NCBI RefSeq assembly: GCF_027118995.1 | Contig: NZ_CP098242.1 | Span: 744,001 to 808,000, forward strand | Direction of reading: 5' to 3' | Source: Oxalobacter vibrioformis | Lineage (GTDB): Bacteria > Pseudomonadota > Gammaproteobacteria > Burkholderiales > Burkholderiaceae_D | DNA: 64,000 nucleotides | Shown here: one piece after another, positions 27,987 through 37,264 of the stretch | Numbering within the stretch: the first letter of the stretch is position 1 | How the letters are laid out: every line of letters begins with the position of its first letter | Translations under genes and position numbers: made by a program | Notes under the pieces: model-generated | Told to the model about the DNA's origin: nothing | What the model saw: the letters and a program-made list of their open reading frames with translations, nothing else | The model's database searches: none

Positions 27987-29507
27987 TTAATCCGCATGCG
28001 CCAGGGAAAGGTGCAACTGGGAGCGGGCAATATCTTCAACTTCCGGTGGACGGCTGCGCTGCTCGCTTTCCAGGCGATCAAGATAAGCCGGCGTCACATC
28101 ACCGGTGATGTAATTACCATCAAAACAGGAAGCCTCAAAACTCCTGAGCGCCGGATTCACATCCGTAATGGATTGCTTCAGGGCATCGAGATCCTGGTAA
28201 ACCAGTGCATCCGCAGTCATTTCCATTCGCACTTCCTCGTCTGTCTTGCCATAGGCAACCAATTCGTTGCGGGTCGGCATATCAATGCCATAGACATTCG
28301 GGTATTTCACGGGAGGTGCAGCAGAAGCAAAAATCACGCGTGCAGCACCCGCATCGCGTGCCATCTGAACAATCTCATGGCTGGTGGTTCCGCGCACGAT
28401 GGAGTCGTCCACAAGCAGAATACTCTTGCCCTTGAATTCAGCGCCAATGGCATTCAGTTTCTGGCGGACGGAACGCTGGCGTTTTTCCTGACCAGGCATA
28501 ATGAAGGTGCGGCCAATATAACGGTTCTTGATGAAACCTTCACGGTATTCCACATCGAGCTTCAGCGCCAACTGGATGGCCGCTGGACGGGAAGAATCCG
28601 GAATCGGCATCACCACATCAATCCCGCCGGAAGGAATTTCCCGCTTGATCTTGTCAGCCAGGTGTTCTCCCATCTTGAGGCGCGTGGCATAAACCGAAGC
28701 CCCATCAATCAGGGAGTCCGGGCGGGCCAGATAAACATACTCAAAGATACAGGGATTCAGGCTCGCCTCTTCGGCACACTGCTGGTTGTACAGATTGCCG
28801 TCATGGTCGATAAACACCGCCTCTCCCGGCAGGACATCCCGCAGGAAACGGAATCCCAATCCTTCCAGGGCAACCGATTCGCTGGCGACCATGTATTCCG
28901 TGCCCTTGTCTGTTTCAGAAAATCCGATACAAAGCGGACGGATGCCGTAAGGGTCCCTGAATGCCAGAATACCGGCATCCGTAATATGGGCAACTGCAGC
29001 ATAAGCGCCCCGCACCCGTTTATGAACGACGGCAACGGCACGGAAAAGCGCGGAAGGGTCCAGTGAGTATCCGGTTGTCGTATCTTCAATTGCATGTGCC
29101 AGCACATTGAGCAGCACTTCAGAATCTGAATTGGTATTGATGTGACGGCGGTCATTCTTGAACATCTCGACCTTCAACTGGTCGCAGTTTGTCAGGTTGC
29201 CGTTATGGGCAAATGTCATGCCGAAAGGCGCATTCACATAAAAAGGCTGCGCCTCCTCTTCATTGTCAGCCGATCCTGCTGTCGGATAACGCACATGGCC
29301 GATACCGGCATTGCCGGGAAGCGAGCGCATGTTCCGGGTGCGAAAGACATCCCGCACAAGGCCATTGGCCTTGTACATGGCAAATTTATTGTTGGCGGAA
29401 GTGGCGATACCGGCTGCATCCTGTCCGCGGTGCTGTAACAGCAACAGCGCATCATAAATCAGCTGGTTAACGGGGGTTTGTGAAACGATACCAACGATGC
29501 CGCACAT
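27987..29507 (-). CDS. purF: Amidophosphoribosyltransferase
   Basis: First committed enzyme of purine synthesis: PRPP plus glutamine to phosphoribosylamine. The 506-residue protein begins MCGIVGIVS, so Cys2 is the N-terminal glutaminase nucleophile after Met removal, and carries the PRPP loop ILLVDDSIVRGTTSHEI. Length is typical. It is downstream of cvpA as in E. coli, but a 144-bp inverted-repeat element is inserted between the two genes. Confidence 0.97.
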   Translation of the reverse strand: MCGIVGIVSQTPVNQLIYDALLLLQHRGQDAAGIATSANNKFAMYKANGLVRDVFRTRNMRSLPGNAGIGHVRYPTAGSADNEEEAQPFYVNAPFGMTFAHNGNLTNCDQLKVEMFKNDRRHINTNSDSEVLLNVLAHAIEDTTTGYSLDPSALFRAVAVVHKRVRGAYAAVAHITDAGILAFRDPYGIRPLCIGFSETDKGTEYMVASESVALEGLGFRFLRDVLPGEAVFIDHDGNLYNQQCAEEASLNPCIFEYVYLARPDSLIDGASVYATRLKMGEHLADKIKREIPSGGIDVVMPIPDSSRPAAIQLALKLDVEYREGFIKNRYIGRTFIMPGQEKRQRSVRQKLNAIGAEFKGKSILLVDDSIVRGTTSHEIVQMARDAGAARVIFASAAPPVKYPNVYGIDMPTRNELVAYGKTDEEVRMEMTADALVYQDLDALKQSITDVNPALRSFEASCFDGNYITGDVTPAYLDRLESEQRSRPPEVEDIARSQLHLSLAHAD

Positions 29508-29586
29508 CGAAAACTCCTTGCTTGAAATCGACCGGACAGGCCCAAAGCGTTATTGTAATAGTTTTAGTAAAAGTCGTGTTTTTTCA

Positions 29587-29730
29587 AGGAATCTCTGATT
29601 AACGTGTTTTGTGAGATGACGAGCAAGGCGCACGGAGCGCAGCAAGCGCGGCATATCTTACGATAGACAAGCTTGCGAGCAGCGAAGAGCGCAGCAATTC
29701 GTTCATAAGGCGCGTTAATCAGAGATTCCT
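29587..29730. repeat. 144-bp element with 18-bp perfect terminal inverted repeats (MITE/REP-like)
   Basis: The left end AGGAATCTCTGATTAACG (29587-29604) is repeated as an exact complement at 29713-29730. The interior is GC- and purine-rich with GCGCAGCAAG/GCGCAGCAATTC repeats and no coding potential. It fills most of the purF-cvpA gap and its right end includes the first base of the cvpA stop codon. A shorter degenerate relative lies at about 44495-44580. Transcribed through as part of the operon, it would form a long hairpin. No target-site duplication is evident. Confidence 0.8.
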
Positions 29731-30218
29731 CAATATTTTATATTCTGCGCCATACTCTCCGGCAAAAAAGGCAACACCATCATGGCTGCCTGCTCTGCAT
29801 AAGGGCTGAACATGGCATTTTGCCAGAAGGGTTGCTGGGGAATGGATGTCATACCGCATAGAAGTACCAGCACCAGGCTCAACAAGGCGCCTCTCGCCAG
29901 TCCGAAAAAACCGCCCAGGCTACGGTTCAGCCCGGACAAACCGCCAGCACTCACCAGTGCATCCACCGCCTTCGCAAACAGCATCATCGCTATCCGTGCA
30001 CCGATGAAAAGCACCACAAAAGAAATAATCAACCGAATTGTCTCACCAGGTAATGCTGCCGGCAGCATGGGTGCGAGGACTTCACCGTACATATTGGCAA
30101 CAACAAAAGCGACAACCCAACTGACCAGGGAGAGTACTTCCCTGAGAAACCCCCGCATGGTTCCGATAATGACAGAACATCCCAGGAGAAAGAGCAATGC
30201 GTAATCAAATGCCGTCAA
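29730..30218 (-). CDS. cvpA: CvpA-family inner-membrane protein
   Basis: A 162-residue protein with four predicted membrane spans (YALLFLLGCSVIIGTMRGFL, SLVSWVVAFVVANMYG, LIISFVVLFIGARIAMMLF, LARGALLSLVLVLLCGM). E. coli CvpA was found through colicin V production and affects envelope tolerance; its mechanism is unclear. Precedes purF as usual. Eighteen bases after the SPOR-domain gene, in the same operon. Confidence 0.92.
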   Translation of the reverse strand: MTAFDYALLFLLGCSVIIGTMRGFLREVLSLVSWVVAFVVANMYGEVLAPMLPAALPGETIRLIISFVVLFIGARIAMMLFAKAVDALVSAGGLSGLNRSLGGFFGLARGALLSLVLVLLCGMTSIPQQPFWQNAMFSPYAEQAAMMVLPFLPESMAQNIKY

Positions 30219-30235
30219 CCCATTCCCAATCGTTT

Positions 30236-31084
30236 TCAGTTAACCAGCGTACATGGCAGCTTTAACTGGCTCAGTTTGGCACAGGTACTGTTGACTTCCA
30301 TTCTGGTGGGCAGCGGCCCGATCCGTATCCGGATACGCTCACCGCCATCCTTCAATGCCACCTTCTGTGTGTAAGAGGTAAGCCCGGCTTTCTGAAGCCT
30401 GTCCTGCAGTTCTTTGGCCTTGTCCTGCGATGAAACCGCTGCGACCTGGATAACAAATTTCCCCTGCTCATCAGCCTTGGCATCTGCCGCTTTCGCGTCT
30501 GTCTGTTGCTGCGCAATCAACTGGCCAATGGGATCATCCGTTTTTTTCGCGGTATCGGTTTTCGTATCAGATTTTGACTCCGGTTTGGCATCCGGCTTTG
30601 ACTCTGGCTTCACATCCGTTTTTGCTACCGGTTTGGTATCGGTCTTGTCATCAGCAGCCAGCTTGGCCGTTGTGTTTTTTTTATCGGATGCCACTGGCGT
30701 TGACGAATCGCCCGCAGGTTTGTCACTGCCTGCAACAACCGCTGGCTTTTCTTCTGCCTTTTTCTTCACCGGTTCCCGGGAAACTGTCTGGGATGGTTTG
30801 TCCCGGGAGGGAATATCAATCAGGAGATCCTGCGATACGGTTTGCGGCTCGGAATCGAAGATCATGGGCAGCACGATAATGGCTGCCAGTGTGATGGTAA
30901 CAGCCCCGACCAGACGCCGTCTTGCCCGTTTTTTCTCAGGGAGGATGGGATCATCGACGTCAGCGGGTTTTCCCGGTTTTTTTCTGCCGGCGTTATCCGG
31001 TGTGAAACCGCCACCATCGGTATAAGGTAAATCCTGGTCTGCTGTTTCGGGCTTCTTGCGGCGAAATAAGGGAAACCGGCTCAT
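30236..31084 (-). CDS. dedD: SPOR-domain protein, DedD-like
   Basis: A 282-residue single-pass inner-membrane protein. A basic cytoplasmic N-terminus (RFPLFRRKKPE) is followed by one membrane span near residues 57-75 (RLVGAVTITLAAIIVLPMIF), a long linker with Lys/Asp/Ser repeats such as TKPVAKTDVKPESKPDAKPE, and a C-terminal SPOR domain (KFVIQVAAVSSQDKAKEL to RIRIGPLPTRME) that binds denuded septal peptidoglycan. A role in cell division is inferred from the domain and from the folC-dedD-cvpA-purF order shared with E. coli. Confidence 0.9.
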   Translation of the reverse strand: MSRFPLFRRKKPETADQDLPYTDGGGFTPDNAGRKKPGKPADVDDPILPEKKRARRRLVGAVTITLAAIIVLPMIFDSEPQTVSQDLLIDIPSRDKPSQTVSREPVKKKAEEKPAVVAGSDKPAGDSSTPVASDKKNTTAKLAADDKTDTKPVAKTDVKPESKPDAKPESKSDTKTDTAKKTDDPIGQLIAQQQTDAKAADAKADEQGKFVIQVAAVSSQDKAKELQDRLQKAGLTSYTQKVALKDGGERIRIRIGPLPTRMEVNSTCAKLSQLKLPCTLVN

Positions 31085-31093
31085 GTAATCCGT

Positions 31094-32389
31094 TTATGAG
31101 GTTGATGAATCTGAATGCACAGTCCGGGTCACACCTGTCACAATCCAGAATGATCCGAAAGCGATTATTCTATCATTTTTCCGTGCGTTGATCTTCGCAG
31201 TATCCAGCGCATCCGCCGCGGTTTCAAAAAGCAGTATCCGGTCCGGCCTGACACCGGCGGCAATCAGCTTTTCCTTCAGCATTTCCGTGGTCGCCGCCCG
31301 AGAGAGAGGAAGCCCGGTGAGATACCAAAAATCGACCGCATCCTTCATCGGCGCAATCACTCCCTCGATATCCTTGTCGGACATGGCGCCAAAAACCGCA
31401 TAAGTCGCATGAAACTCGCCCATGCTGCGAAGATTGTCCGCCAGAACAACTGCTGCATGCGGGTTGTGGGCAGCATCCAGGACAACCAGCGGCTCCTTCT
31501 GAAGCACCTGAAAGCGCCCGGGAAGGCAAACCTGTGACAAACCGGCGCGGACAACCTTTTCATCAAATGGCAGGATATCCTGCATGGCCTCAAGGACCAT
31601 CAACGCATTGGTCGCATTTTTCACCTGGTTTTTGCCATGCAGCTTGGGCGGATCCAGGTTGTCAAACTGCAAGGCCTCACCGATATAGCTCCAGTGATCT
31701 CCCTGGCAAATCGAATGGTAATCCCGTCCAAGCACCCGAAGATCGGCACCAATCTCATCGGCATACGCCACCAGTGAGTGCGGCGGATCATAATCCCCGT
31801 AAACGGCCATTTTTCCCTGGCGGAAGATACCGGCTTTTTCATAGCCGATCAGTTCCCGCGTATGGCCCAGAAAATCCACGTGGTCAATATCCACATTCGT
31901 GACAACGGCAACCTGTGAATCGATGAGATTGACCGCATCCAGCCGCCCGCCCAGCCCGACTTCCAGAATAACGACATCCAGACTGGCCTCGGCCAGTATC
32001 TGCATGATGGTAAGCGTTGTGAATTCAAAAAAGGTCAGTGGAATATCCCCACGGGCGGCTTCGACTTTTTTGAAGGTGTGAACAATCGTTTTTTCAGGAA
32101 CGGTCTGACCGTCTATCCTCACGCGCTCTTCAAAATCATGAATATGCGGCGAACTGTACAGCCCGACACGGTGGCCGGCTTTCTGCCATATAGCCTGCAT
32201 CATGGCACAGGTGGAGCCTTTTCCATTGGTTCCGCCAACGGTAATGACGGGACAATCAAAACGGATACCCAGCCGCTCTTTGACCACATGAACACGCTCA
32301 AGCCCCATCTCAATGTTTTTGGGATGAAGCTGTTCAATACCTGCCAGCCATTCCGGCAAAGTATCCGCATGGATAGAATTCACCGGCAT
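31094..32389 (-). CDS. folC: Bifunctional folylpolyglutamate/dihydrofolate synthase
   Basis: ATP-dependent Mur-ligase-family enzyme that adds glutamate to dihydropteroate and to folates. 431 residues with the P-loop VGGTNGKGSTCAMMQAI, GVDVVILEVGLGGRLDAVN, and LDAAHNPHAAVVL. Ten bases upstream of the dedD start and 126 bases after accD, following the accD-folC-dedD order conserved in gamma- and beta-proteobacteria. Confidence 0.96.
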   Translation of the reverse strand: MPVNSIHADTLPEWLAGIEQLHPKNIEMGLERVHVVKERLGIRFDCPVITVGGTNGKGSTCAMMQAIWQKAGHRVGLYSSPHIHDFEERVRIDGQTVPEKTIVHTFKKVEAARGDIPLTFFEFTTLTIMQILAEASLDVVILEVGLGGRLDAVNLIDSQVAVVTNVDIDHVDFLGHTRELIGYEKAGIFRQGKMAVYGDYDPPHSLVAYADEIGADLRVLGRDYHSICQGDHWSYIGEALQFDNLDPPKLHGKNQVKNATNALMVLEAMQDILPFDEKVVRAGLSQVCLPGRFQVLQKEPLVVLDAAHNPHAAVVLADNLRSMGEFHATYAVFGAMSDKDIEGVIAPMKDAVDFWYLTGLPLSRAATTEMLKEKLIAAGVRPDRILLFETAADALDTAKINARKNDRIIAFGSFWIVTGVTRTVHSDSSTS

Positions 32390-32515
32390 CCTTTCAGCTG
32401 TGTGACAGACATGTCATCTCCACCACAGGCAACACCATTTCGCCTGGAAAGAACAGGCCGGGTAAAACAGTTGAAAGAAAAAGAAATATCTGCCATGAGC
32501 GGATAGGGAAAATGA

Positions 32516-33388
32516 TCAGGATACGGCTTCAGCCGGCTGGTTCTGCAGAATAGCCAGCAGATGGGCCAACTCGTCACGCATCTCGCGCCTGTCAACAATC
32601 CGGTCAACCGCCCCTTTCTGCATCAGGAATTCGGCACGCTGGAAACCTTCCGGCAGCTTTTCGCGAACCGTATTTTCAATGACGCGTGGACCGGCAAAAC
32701 CGATAAGCGCTTTCGGCTCGGCCATAACGATATCTCCGATAAAGGCAAAAGATGCCGATACCCCACCCATGGTCGGGTCTGTGAGAATAGAGATGTACGG
32801 CAGGCTTTTTTCCGCCAGCTTCGTTAAAATCGCATTGGTCTTGGCCATCTGCATCAGGGAAAGCAATCCCTCCTGCATCCGTGCACCGCCACTGGCGGTA
32901 ATGCAGATAAAGGGCACCCGCTGCTCAATCGCAGCCTGTACGCCCCTGACAAAGCGTTCACCCACGACTGATCCCATCGAGCCGCCCATGAATTCAAACT
33001 CGAAACAGGCAACGACCAGCGGCATGGTCTTGATGGCACCGCCCATGACAATCAGCGCATCAGTTTCACCTGTTGCCTCAAGCGCCGATTTCAGGCGTTC
33101 CGGATATTTTTTGCTGTCCTTGAATTTGAGGGCATCAAGCGGCAGGGTATTCTGCCCGATCTCGTACCGCCCTTCCGCATCCAGCAGGACATCCAGCCTG
33201 TCGCGTGCACGAATCCGCATATGATGGCTGCATTTCGGGCAAACATGGGTATTCGTTTCCAGATCTGTGCGATATAAAACGATTTCACATGATGGACATT
33301 TGACCCACAAGCCCTCCGGTACCGTCTTTCGACCACTTGTTGCATGCGGCTGAATCCGCGGAGGAAGCAGTTTGTCTAACCAACTCAT
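32516..33388 (-). CDS. accD: Acetyl-CoA carboxylase carboxyltransferase subunit beta
   Basis: Zinc-containing half of the carboxyltransferase that makes malonyl-CoA for fatty acid synthesis. 290 residues; a four-cysteine zinc ribbon ([11 protein letters not shown] and [12 protein letters not shown]) is followed by the crotonase-like fold with the oxyanion segment [17 protein letters not shown]. The start at 33388 ([12 protein letters not shown]) has a CAGGAG ribosome site and is preferred over one 36 bases upstream. The 154-base gap from trpA contains strong predicted RNA structure that ends next to this ribosome site, so translation may be regulated. In E. coli the carboxyltransferase binds its own mRNA; whether that happens here is unknown. 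Confidence 0.96.
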   Translation of the reverse strand: MSWLDKLLPPRIQPHATSGRKTVPEGLWVKCPSCEIVLYRTDLETNTHVCPKCSHHMRIRARDRLDVLLDAEGRYEIGQNTLPLDALKFKDSKKYPERLKSALEATGETDALIVMGGAIKTMPLVVACFEFEFMGGSMGSVVGERFVRGVQAAIEQRVPFICITASGGARMQEGLLSLMQMAKTNAILTKLAEKSLPYISILTDPTMGGVSASFAFIGDIVMAEPKALIGFAGPRVIENTVREKLPEGFQRAEFLMQKGAVDRIVDRREMRDELAHLLAILQNQPAEAVS

Positions 33389-33401
33389 AAAAACTCCTGG
33401 T

Positions 33402-33510
33402 AAACCTGCTGTTTCAGGTAACAATAAAAACAGCAGGTTTGCATATCAATGATTTCTGCCCGGCTAACCTGTCAGGTCAACCGGGACATTTAGTCCCTGG
33501 GCAGAATCAT
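33402..33510 (-). promoter_or_regulatory. Candidate structured leader RNA of accD
   Basis: Two strong foldable units lie in the trpA-accD gap. Unit 1 (33449-33510): arms GGGCAGAATCAT and ATGATTTCTGCCC pair with one bulge and enclose two smaller hairpins, GGGAC/GTCCC (33483-33497) and GG..ACCTG/CAGGT..CC (33462-33482), making a three-way junction. Unit 2 (33402-33440): AAACCTGCTGTTT and AAACAGCAGGTTT form a perfect 13-bp stem with a 13-base loop, ending five bases from the accD ribosome site AGGAG. No T-run follows, so it is not an intrinsic terminator. I do not recognise it as a known riboswitch class. It could also be a processing site or a Rho-dependent boundary. Confidence 0.55.
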
Positions 33511-33542
33511 ACTGTTTTGGCGCCATTTCGCCAACTGGCATT

Positions 33543-34340
33543 TTATCCATCCAGGGCTTTTCTGATACCTGACATAAAGTTTTCCAGATCAGCCTCTCTC
33601 CGACTTTTCTCTGAATTTTCAAGCACTTGTATCAATCGGCTGCCGATAACAACACCATCTGACAGAGAACCAATTGCCTTTGCCGTTTCCCCATCGCGAA
33701 TGCCGAATCCCACGCAAACCGGGATGGGCACATGCTTTCTGATTGAGGGGATGACGGACTTCACCTCATCCAGATTGAGGGTAGCGGCACCGGTTACGCC
33801 TCTTAATGAAACATAATAGACATAACCGGTGGCAATTTTTCCGATTTTTTCCATACGGGCCTCGGTTGAGGTCGGGGCAAGCAGGAAAATCGTGTCCATT
33901 TCATTCGCCTTCATCAGCGCGGAAAAGCTTTCACTTTCCTCTGGCGGATAATCCACAACCAGGACACCATCCACGCCTGCTTCTCGGGCATTTTTGACAA
34001 AGGACTCCAGTCCCATCCGTTCAATCAGGTTGGCGTACCCCATGAACACCACCGGTGTATCGGGATCATCCTGTCGAAATTCCCGGACAAAACGGAAAAT
34101 ATCATGCAGGCTGATACCATTTTTCAATGCGCCCTCAGAGGCGCGCTGGACCACCGGGCCATCCGCCATTGGATCGGAGAACGGCACCCCGAGTTCAATA
34201 ACATCTGCACCGCCCCTGACAAGGGCATGCATGAGCGAAACGGTTGTATCCGGATCAGGATAGCCGGCGGTAATATAGGGAATAAGGGCTTTTCTGTTTT
34301 TGCTTTTCAGGGCGGTAAATGTATTTTGTATGCGTGACAT
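33543..34340 (-). CDS. trpA: Tryptophan synthase alpha chain
   Basis: Cleaves indole-3-glycerol phosphate to indole and glyceraldehyde 3-phosphate in the last step of tryptophan synthesis. The 265-residue TIM barrel has [13 protein letters not shown], the catalytic glutamate in [19 protein letters not shown], and the catalytic aspartate in [11 protein letters not shown]. It follows trpB by about 50 bases. No trpC, trpD or trpE is in the window. Confidence 0.97.
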   Translation of the reverse strand: MSRIQNTFTALKSKNRKALIPYITAGYPDPDTTVSLMHALVRGGADVIELGVPFSDPMADGPVVQRASEGALKNGISLHDIFRFVREFRQDDPDTPVVFMGYANLIERMGLESFVKNAREAGVDGVLVVDYPPEESESFSALMKANEMDTIFLLAPTSTEARMEKIGKIATGYVYYVSLRGVTGAATLNLDEVKSVIPSIRKHVPIPVCVGFGIRDGETAKAIGSLSDGVVIGSRLIQVLENSEKSRREADLENFMSGIRKALDG

Positions 34341-34391
34341 AATGAATCCTTTCTGATGATTTCAAGCGTTGATGATTTTCATGACGTGAAA

Positions 34392-35636
34392 TCACCACTG
34401 GATTCCTGCCCGCTGGGCAACCGTATGCATATCCTTGTCCCCTCTGCCTGACAGATTGACCAGGATCGTCTTGTCCCGCCCCAAAGCCGGGGCCATCCTG
34501 ACAGCATGGGCCAGGGCATGGCTGGATTCAAGCGCAGGGATAATGCCCTCAATCCGGCAGCAGTCATGAAACGCCTTTACCGCTTCCTCGTCAGTTACTG
34601 AAACATATTGCGCCTGCCCGCTGTCTTTCAGCCAGGCATGTTCCGGTCCGATGCCGGGATAATCCAGACCGGCCGATACAGAGTGCGCCTCGATAATCTG
34701 CCCGTCATCGTCCTGCAGCAGGTAGGTCCGGTTGCCATGCAGCACACCGGGCCTGCCAACGGCCAGTGGGGCGGCATGCCTGCCGGTTTCAATTCCCTCA
34801 CCGGCCGCCTCCACACCAATCAGGGTGACATCAGGATGCCCGATATAAGGATAGAAAATGCCCATGGCATTGGAACCGCCACCCACACAGGCAACAATAT
34901 GATCCGGCTGTCTTCCCGTCATTTCCGGCATCTGGATGAGGCATTCCTCTCCGATCACTGTCTGAAAATCCCTGACCAGCATGGGATAGGGATGCGGCCC
35001 GGCAACCGTACCGATAATATAAAAAGTCGTCTCCACGTTGGTGACCCAGTCACGCATGGCTTCATTCAAGGCATCTTTCAGTGTTTTTGAGCCGGACTCG
35101 ACCGGTACCACAGTTGCCCCGAGCAGCTTCATCCGGTATACGTTCTGCGCCTGCCGTTTGACATCTTCACTGCCCATGTAAACTATGCATTCCATACCAA
35201 AACGGGCACAGATAGTGGCAGTAGCCACGCCATGCTGCCCGGCGCCCGTTTCGGCAATGATGCGCTTTTTGCCCATGTGCTTTGCCATCAGCGCCTGTCC
35301 GATGACATTGTTGATCTTGTGTGCCCCGGTATGGTTCAGGTCTTCGCGCTTCAAATAAACCTGGGCGCCTCCCAGCATGTCAGACCAGCGTTCGGCATGG
35401 TAAATCGGGGAAGGACGTCCGACATAATGCTTCAATTCGTGCCGGAATTCGGCCATGAAGGCCGGATCATTTCTGAAACGCTCATATGCGCTGGCAAGCT
35501 CATCCAGTGCATAAATCAGGGTTTCGGATACAAAAATACCGCCATAGATGCCAAAGTGACCGCAGGCATCCGGCAGGGAATAGCCGTCATTCCTGTGCAG
35601 CGGACGGCTGTCAGGTTTACTCAAACTGTTTTTCAT
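34392..35636 (-). CDS. trpB: Tryptophan synthase beta chain
   Basis: PLP enzyme that condenses indole with serine. 414 residues; [17 protein letters not shown] holds the PLP lysine and GGGSNAMG the phosphate loop. Somewhat longer than E. coli TrpB because of a 17-residue N-terminal lead. Between trpF and trpA; a small hairpin with GTTTTCCT/AGGAAAAC arms lies at about 35664-35683 in the gap before it. Confidence 0.97.
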   Translation of the reverse strand: MKNSLSKPDSRPLHRNDGYSLPDACGHFGIYGGIFVSETLIYALDELASAYERFRNDPAFMAEFRHELKHYVGRPSPIYHAERWSDMLGGAQVYLKREDLNHTGAHKINNVIGQALMAKHMGKKRIIAETGAGQHGVATATICARFGMECIVYMGSEDVKRQAQNVYRMKLLGATVVPVESGSKTLKDALNEAMRDWVTNVETTFYIIGTVAGPHPYPMLVRDFQTVIGEECLIQMPEMTGRQPDHIVACVGGGSNAMGIFYPYIGHPDVTLIGVEAAGEGIETGRHAAPLAVGRPGVLHGNRTYLLQDDDGQIIEAHSVSAGLDYPGIGPEHAWLKDSGQAQYVSVTDEEAVKAFHDCCRIEGIIPALESSHALAHAVRMAPALGRDKTILVNLSGRGDKDMHTVAQRAGIQW

Positions 35637-35708
35637 GATTTTCTCTCATTGTCTGGCTTTGGTTTTCCTGTCAGAGGAAAACAGCTGTGACCGGATTGTG
35701 CGGATAAC

Positions 35709-36374
35709 TCAGGAAATCTGGTCTGCCGCACGGACCGCGTCGATAAAAGCGCGGATTTTTCCGGCATCCTTGATGCCCCGGCTGCTTTCAACGCCACTGC
35801 TGACGTCGACAGCATAGGGCCGTACGCGTTTAACAGCGCCAGCTACATTTTGTGCGCTCAAGCCACCACTCAAAACGACCCGATGCGCGATTTCTTTTGA
35901 TATGAGAGACCAATTGAATGCCTTTCCTGTACCGCCGTAAGCTTCCGAATAGGAATCCAGCAACAAACCGGAAAAACGGGAACCGGCAGCACGATACTTC
36001 TGTTCGTATTGTATCAAATCCTGTGGGTTTGTCTCCGGTTTGACACGAAAAGCACGGACAAATGGCAGATTGGCCGCTGCAGCGACATCCGCACAGAATT
36101 CTGCTGTCTCATCTCCGTGAAACTGTAGAAGGGAAATCCCCGCCTGTTGTGCTGTTGTTATCACATCATCCTTTGATGCATTCACAAAAAGCCCCACCGC
36201 GGTAATAAAGGGAGGAAGAACGGCAATGAGTTCCCTTGCCGCATCAGCCGTCACATATCGCAGACTCTCCGGGTAAAAGACAAAGCCCAGCGCATCGGCA
36301 CCGGCATCGACAGCAGCCATCACATCGGCGTTTCGGGTAAGTCCACAGATCTTGATTCGGGTTCGCTGTCTCAT
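35709..36374 (-). CDS. trpF: Phosphoribosylanthranilate isomerase
   Basis: Third step of the tryptophan branch: Amadori rearrangement of phosphoribosylanthranilate. The 221-residue barrel starts RIKICGLTRNADVMAAVDAG with the catalytic cysteine, and has LLQFHGDETAEFC and VDVSSGVESSRGIKD. As a free-standing trpF, not fused to trpC, it fits beta-proteobacteria. It follows truA by 24 bases. Confidence 0.96.
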   Translation of the reverse strand: MRQRTRIKICGLTRNADVMAAVDAGADALGFVFYPESLRYVTADAARELIAVLPPFITAVGLFVNASKDDVITTAQQAGISLLQFHGDETAEFCADVAAAANLPFVRAFRVKPETNPQDLIQYEQKYRAAGSRFSGLLLDSYSEAYGGTGKAFNWSLISKEIAHRVVLSGGLSAQNVAGAVKRVRPYAVDVSSGVESSRGIKDAGKIRAFIDAVRAADQIS

Positions 36375-36398
36375 TTTTTGAAAAAGTATCCGTTCTTT

Positions 36399-37193
36399 TT
36401 ACACAATCGGAATAAACGCATCGGCTGCCTGAGGCAGGTTCCATTGCTTATCGTATATCACTTTGGCCAGATACAGGCCATCGGGCATAAAGGTCGGCGC
36501 GGCTTTTTTGCGCTCGCGGCCTAGCAACAGCACATTGAGCCAATCCGGATCGTAATCGCCCTTGCCCACATACACAAGCGAGCCGACAATATTACGCACC
36601 ATATGGTGCAGAAAAGCACTGGCCTCGAAGGTAAATACAAACAGATCGCCCTGCTGCTCAATGCCGATGTGATTCATGGTCTTGACCGGTGAGGGAGCCT
36701 GGCATTCCGCTGCCCTGAAAGCGGAGAAATCATGCTCTCCGAGAAGATAGCTGGCAGCTTCTTGCATGGGCGCCAGCGACAGGGGACGAAATATCCATCC
36801 TGCCCGTTTTCTCAATAAAGGGGAACGGATCGGATTGTTATACAGCACATAACGATACCTGCGGGCAATCGCACTGGCACGTGCATGAAAACCATCAGCC
36901 CCATAAGGCACTTCGCAGGCCCATCGTACTGCAATGGAATCATCCAGAAAGGAATTGACGCCCCTTACCCAGGAAAAGGTGTCACGATCGATTTCGGTAT
37001 CGAGATGGACAACCTGTTCAAGCGCATGCACTCCCGCATCTGTCCGGCCTGCGCAGGCAGTGGAAATACGCGTACGCGTAAACCGGTAAAGGGCATCTTC
37101 CAGCTGGTTCTGGACGGTGTGTCCATCAGGCTGTTTCTGCCAGCCACGCCACCTGCTGCCATCATATTCAATACCCAGCGCGATTCGCTTCAT
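36399..37193 (-). CDS. truA: tRNA pseudouridine(38-40) synthase
   Basis: Modifies positions 38-40 in the anticodon stem of many tRNAs. 264 residues; starts IALGIEYDGSRWRGWQKQ, with the catalytic aspartate in STACAGRTDAGVHALEQVVH and the C-terminal AFLHHMVRNIVGSL. Between fimV and trpF, a neighbourhood shared with Pseudomonas and Burkholderia. Confidence 0.97.
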   Translation of the reverse strand: MKRIALGIEYDGSRWRGWQKQPDGHTVQNQLEDALYRFTRTRISTACAGRTDAGVHALEQVVHLDTEIDRDTFSWVRGVNSFLDDSIAVRWACEVPYGADGFHARASAIARRYRYVLYNNPIRSPLLRKRAGWIFRPLSLAPMQEAASYLLGEHDFSAFRAAECQAPSPVKTMNHIGIEQQGDLFVFTFEASAFLHHMVRNIVGSLVYVGKGDYDPDWLNVLLLGRERKKAAPTFMPDGLYLAKVIYDKQWNLPQAADAFIPIV

Positions 37194-37264
37194 GCTTTTT
37201 CAGTTCAGAAATAAAAAACGGGCATGGCAGCACCTTACCATACCCGATCCGGCATCAGAAAATA

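Noticed and set aside
27894..29066. 390-codon plus-strand open frame
   Set aside because: Lies entirely antisense to purF and metZ, both full length with clear active-site motifs.
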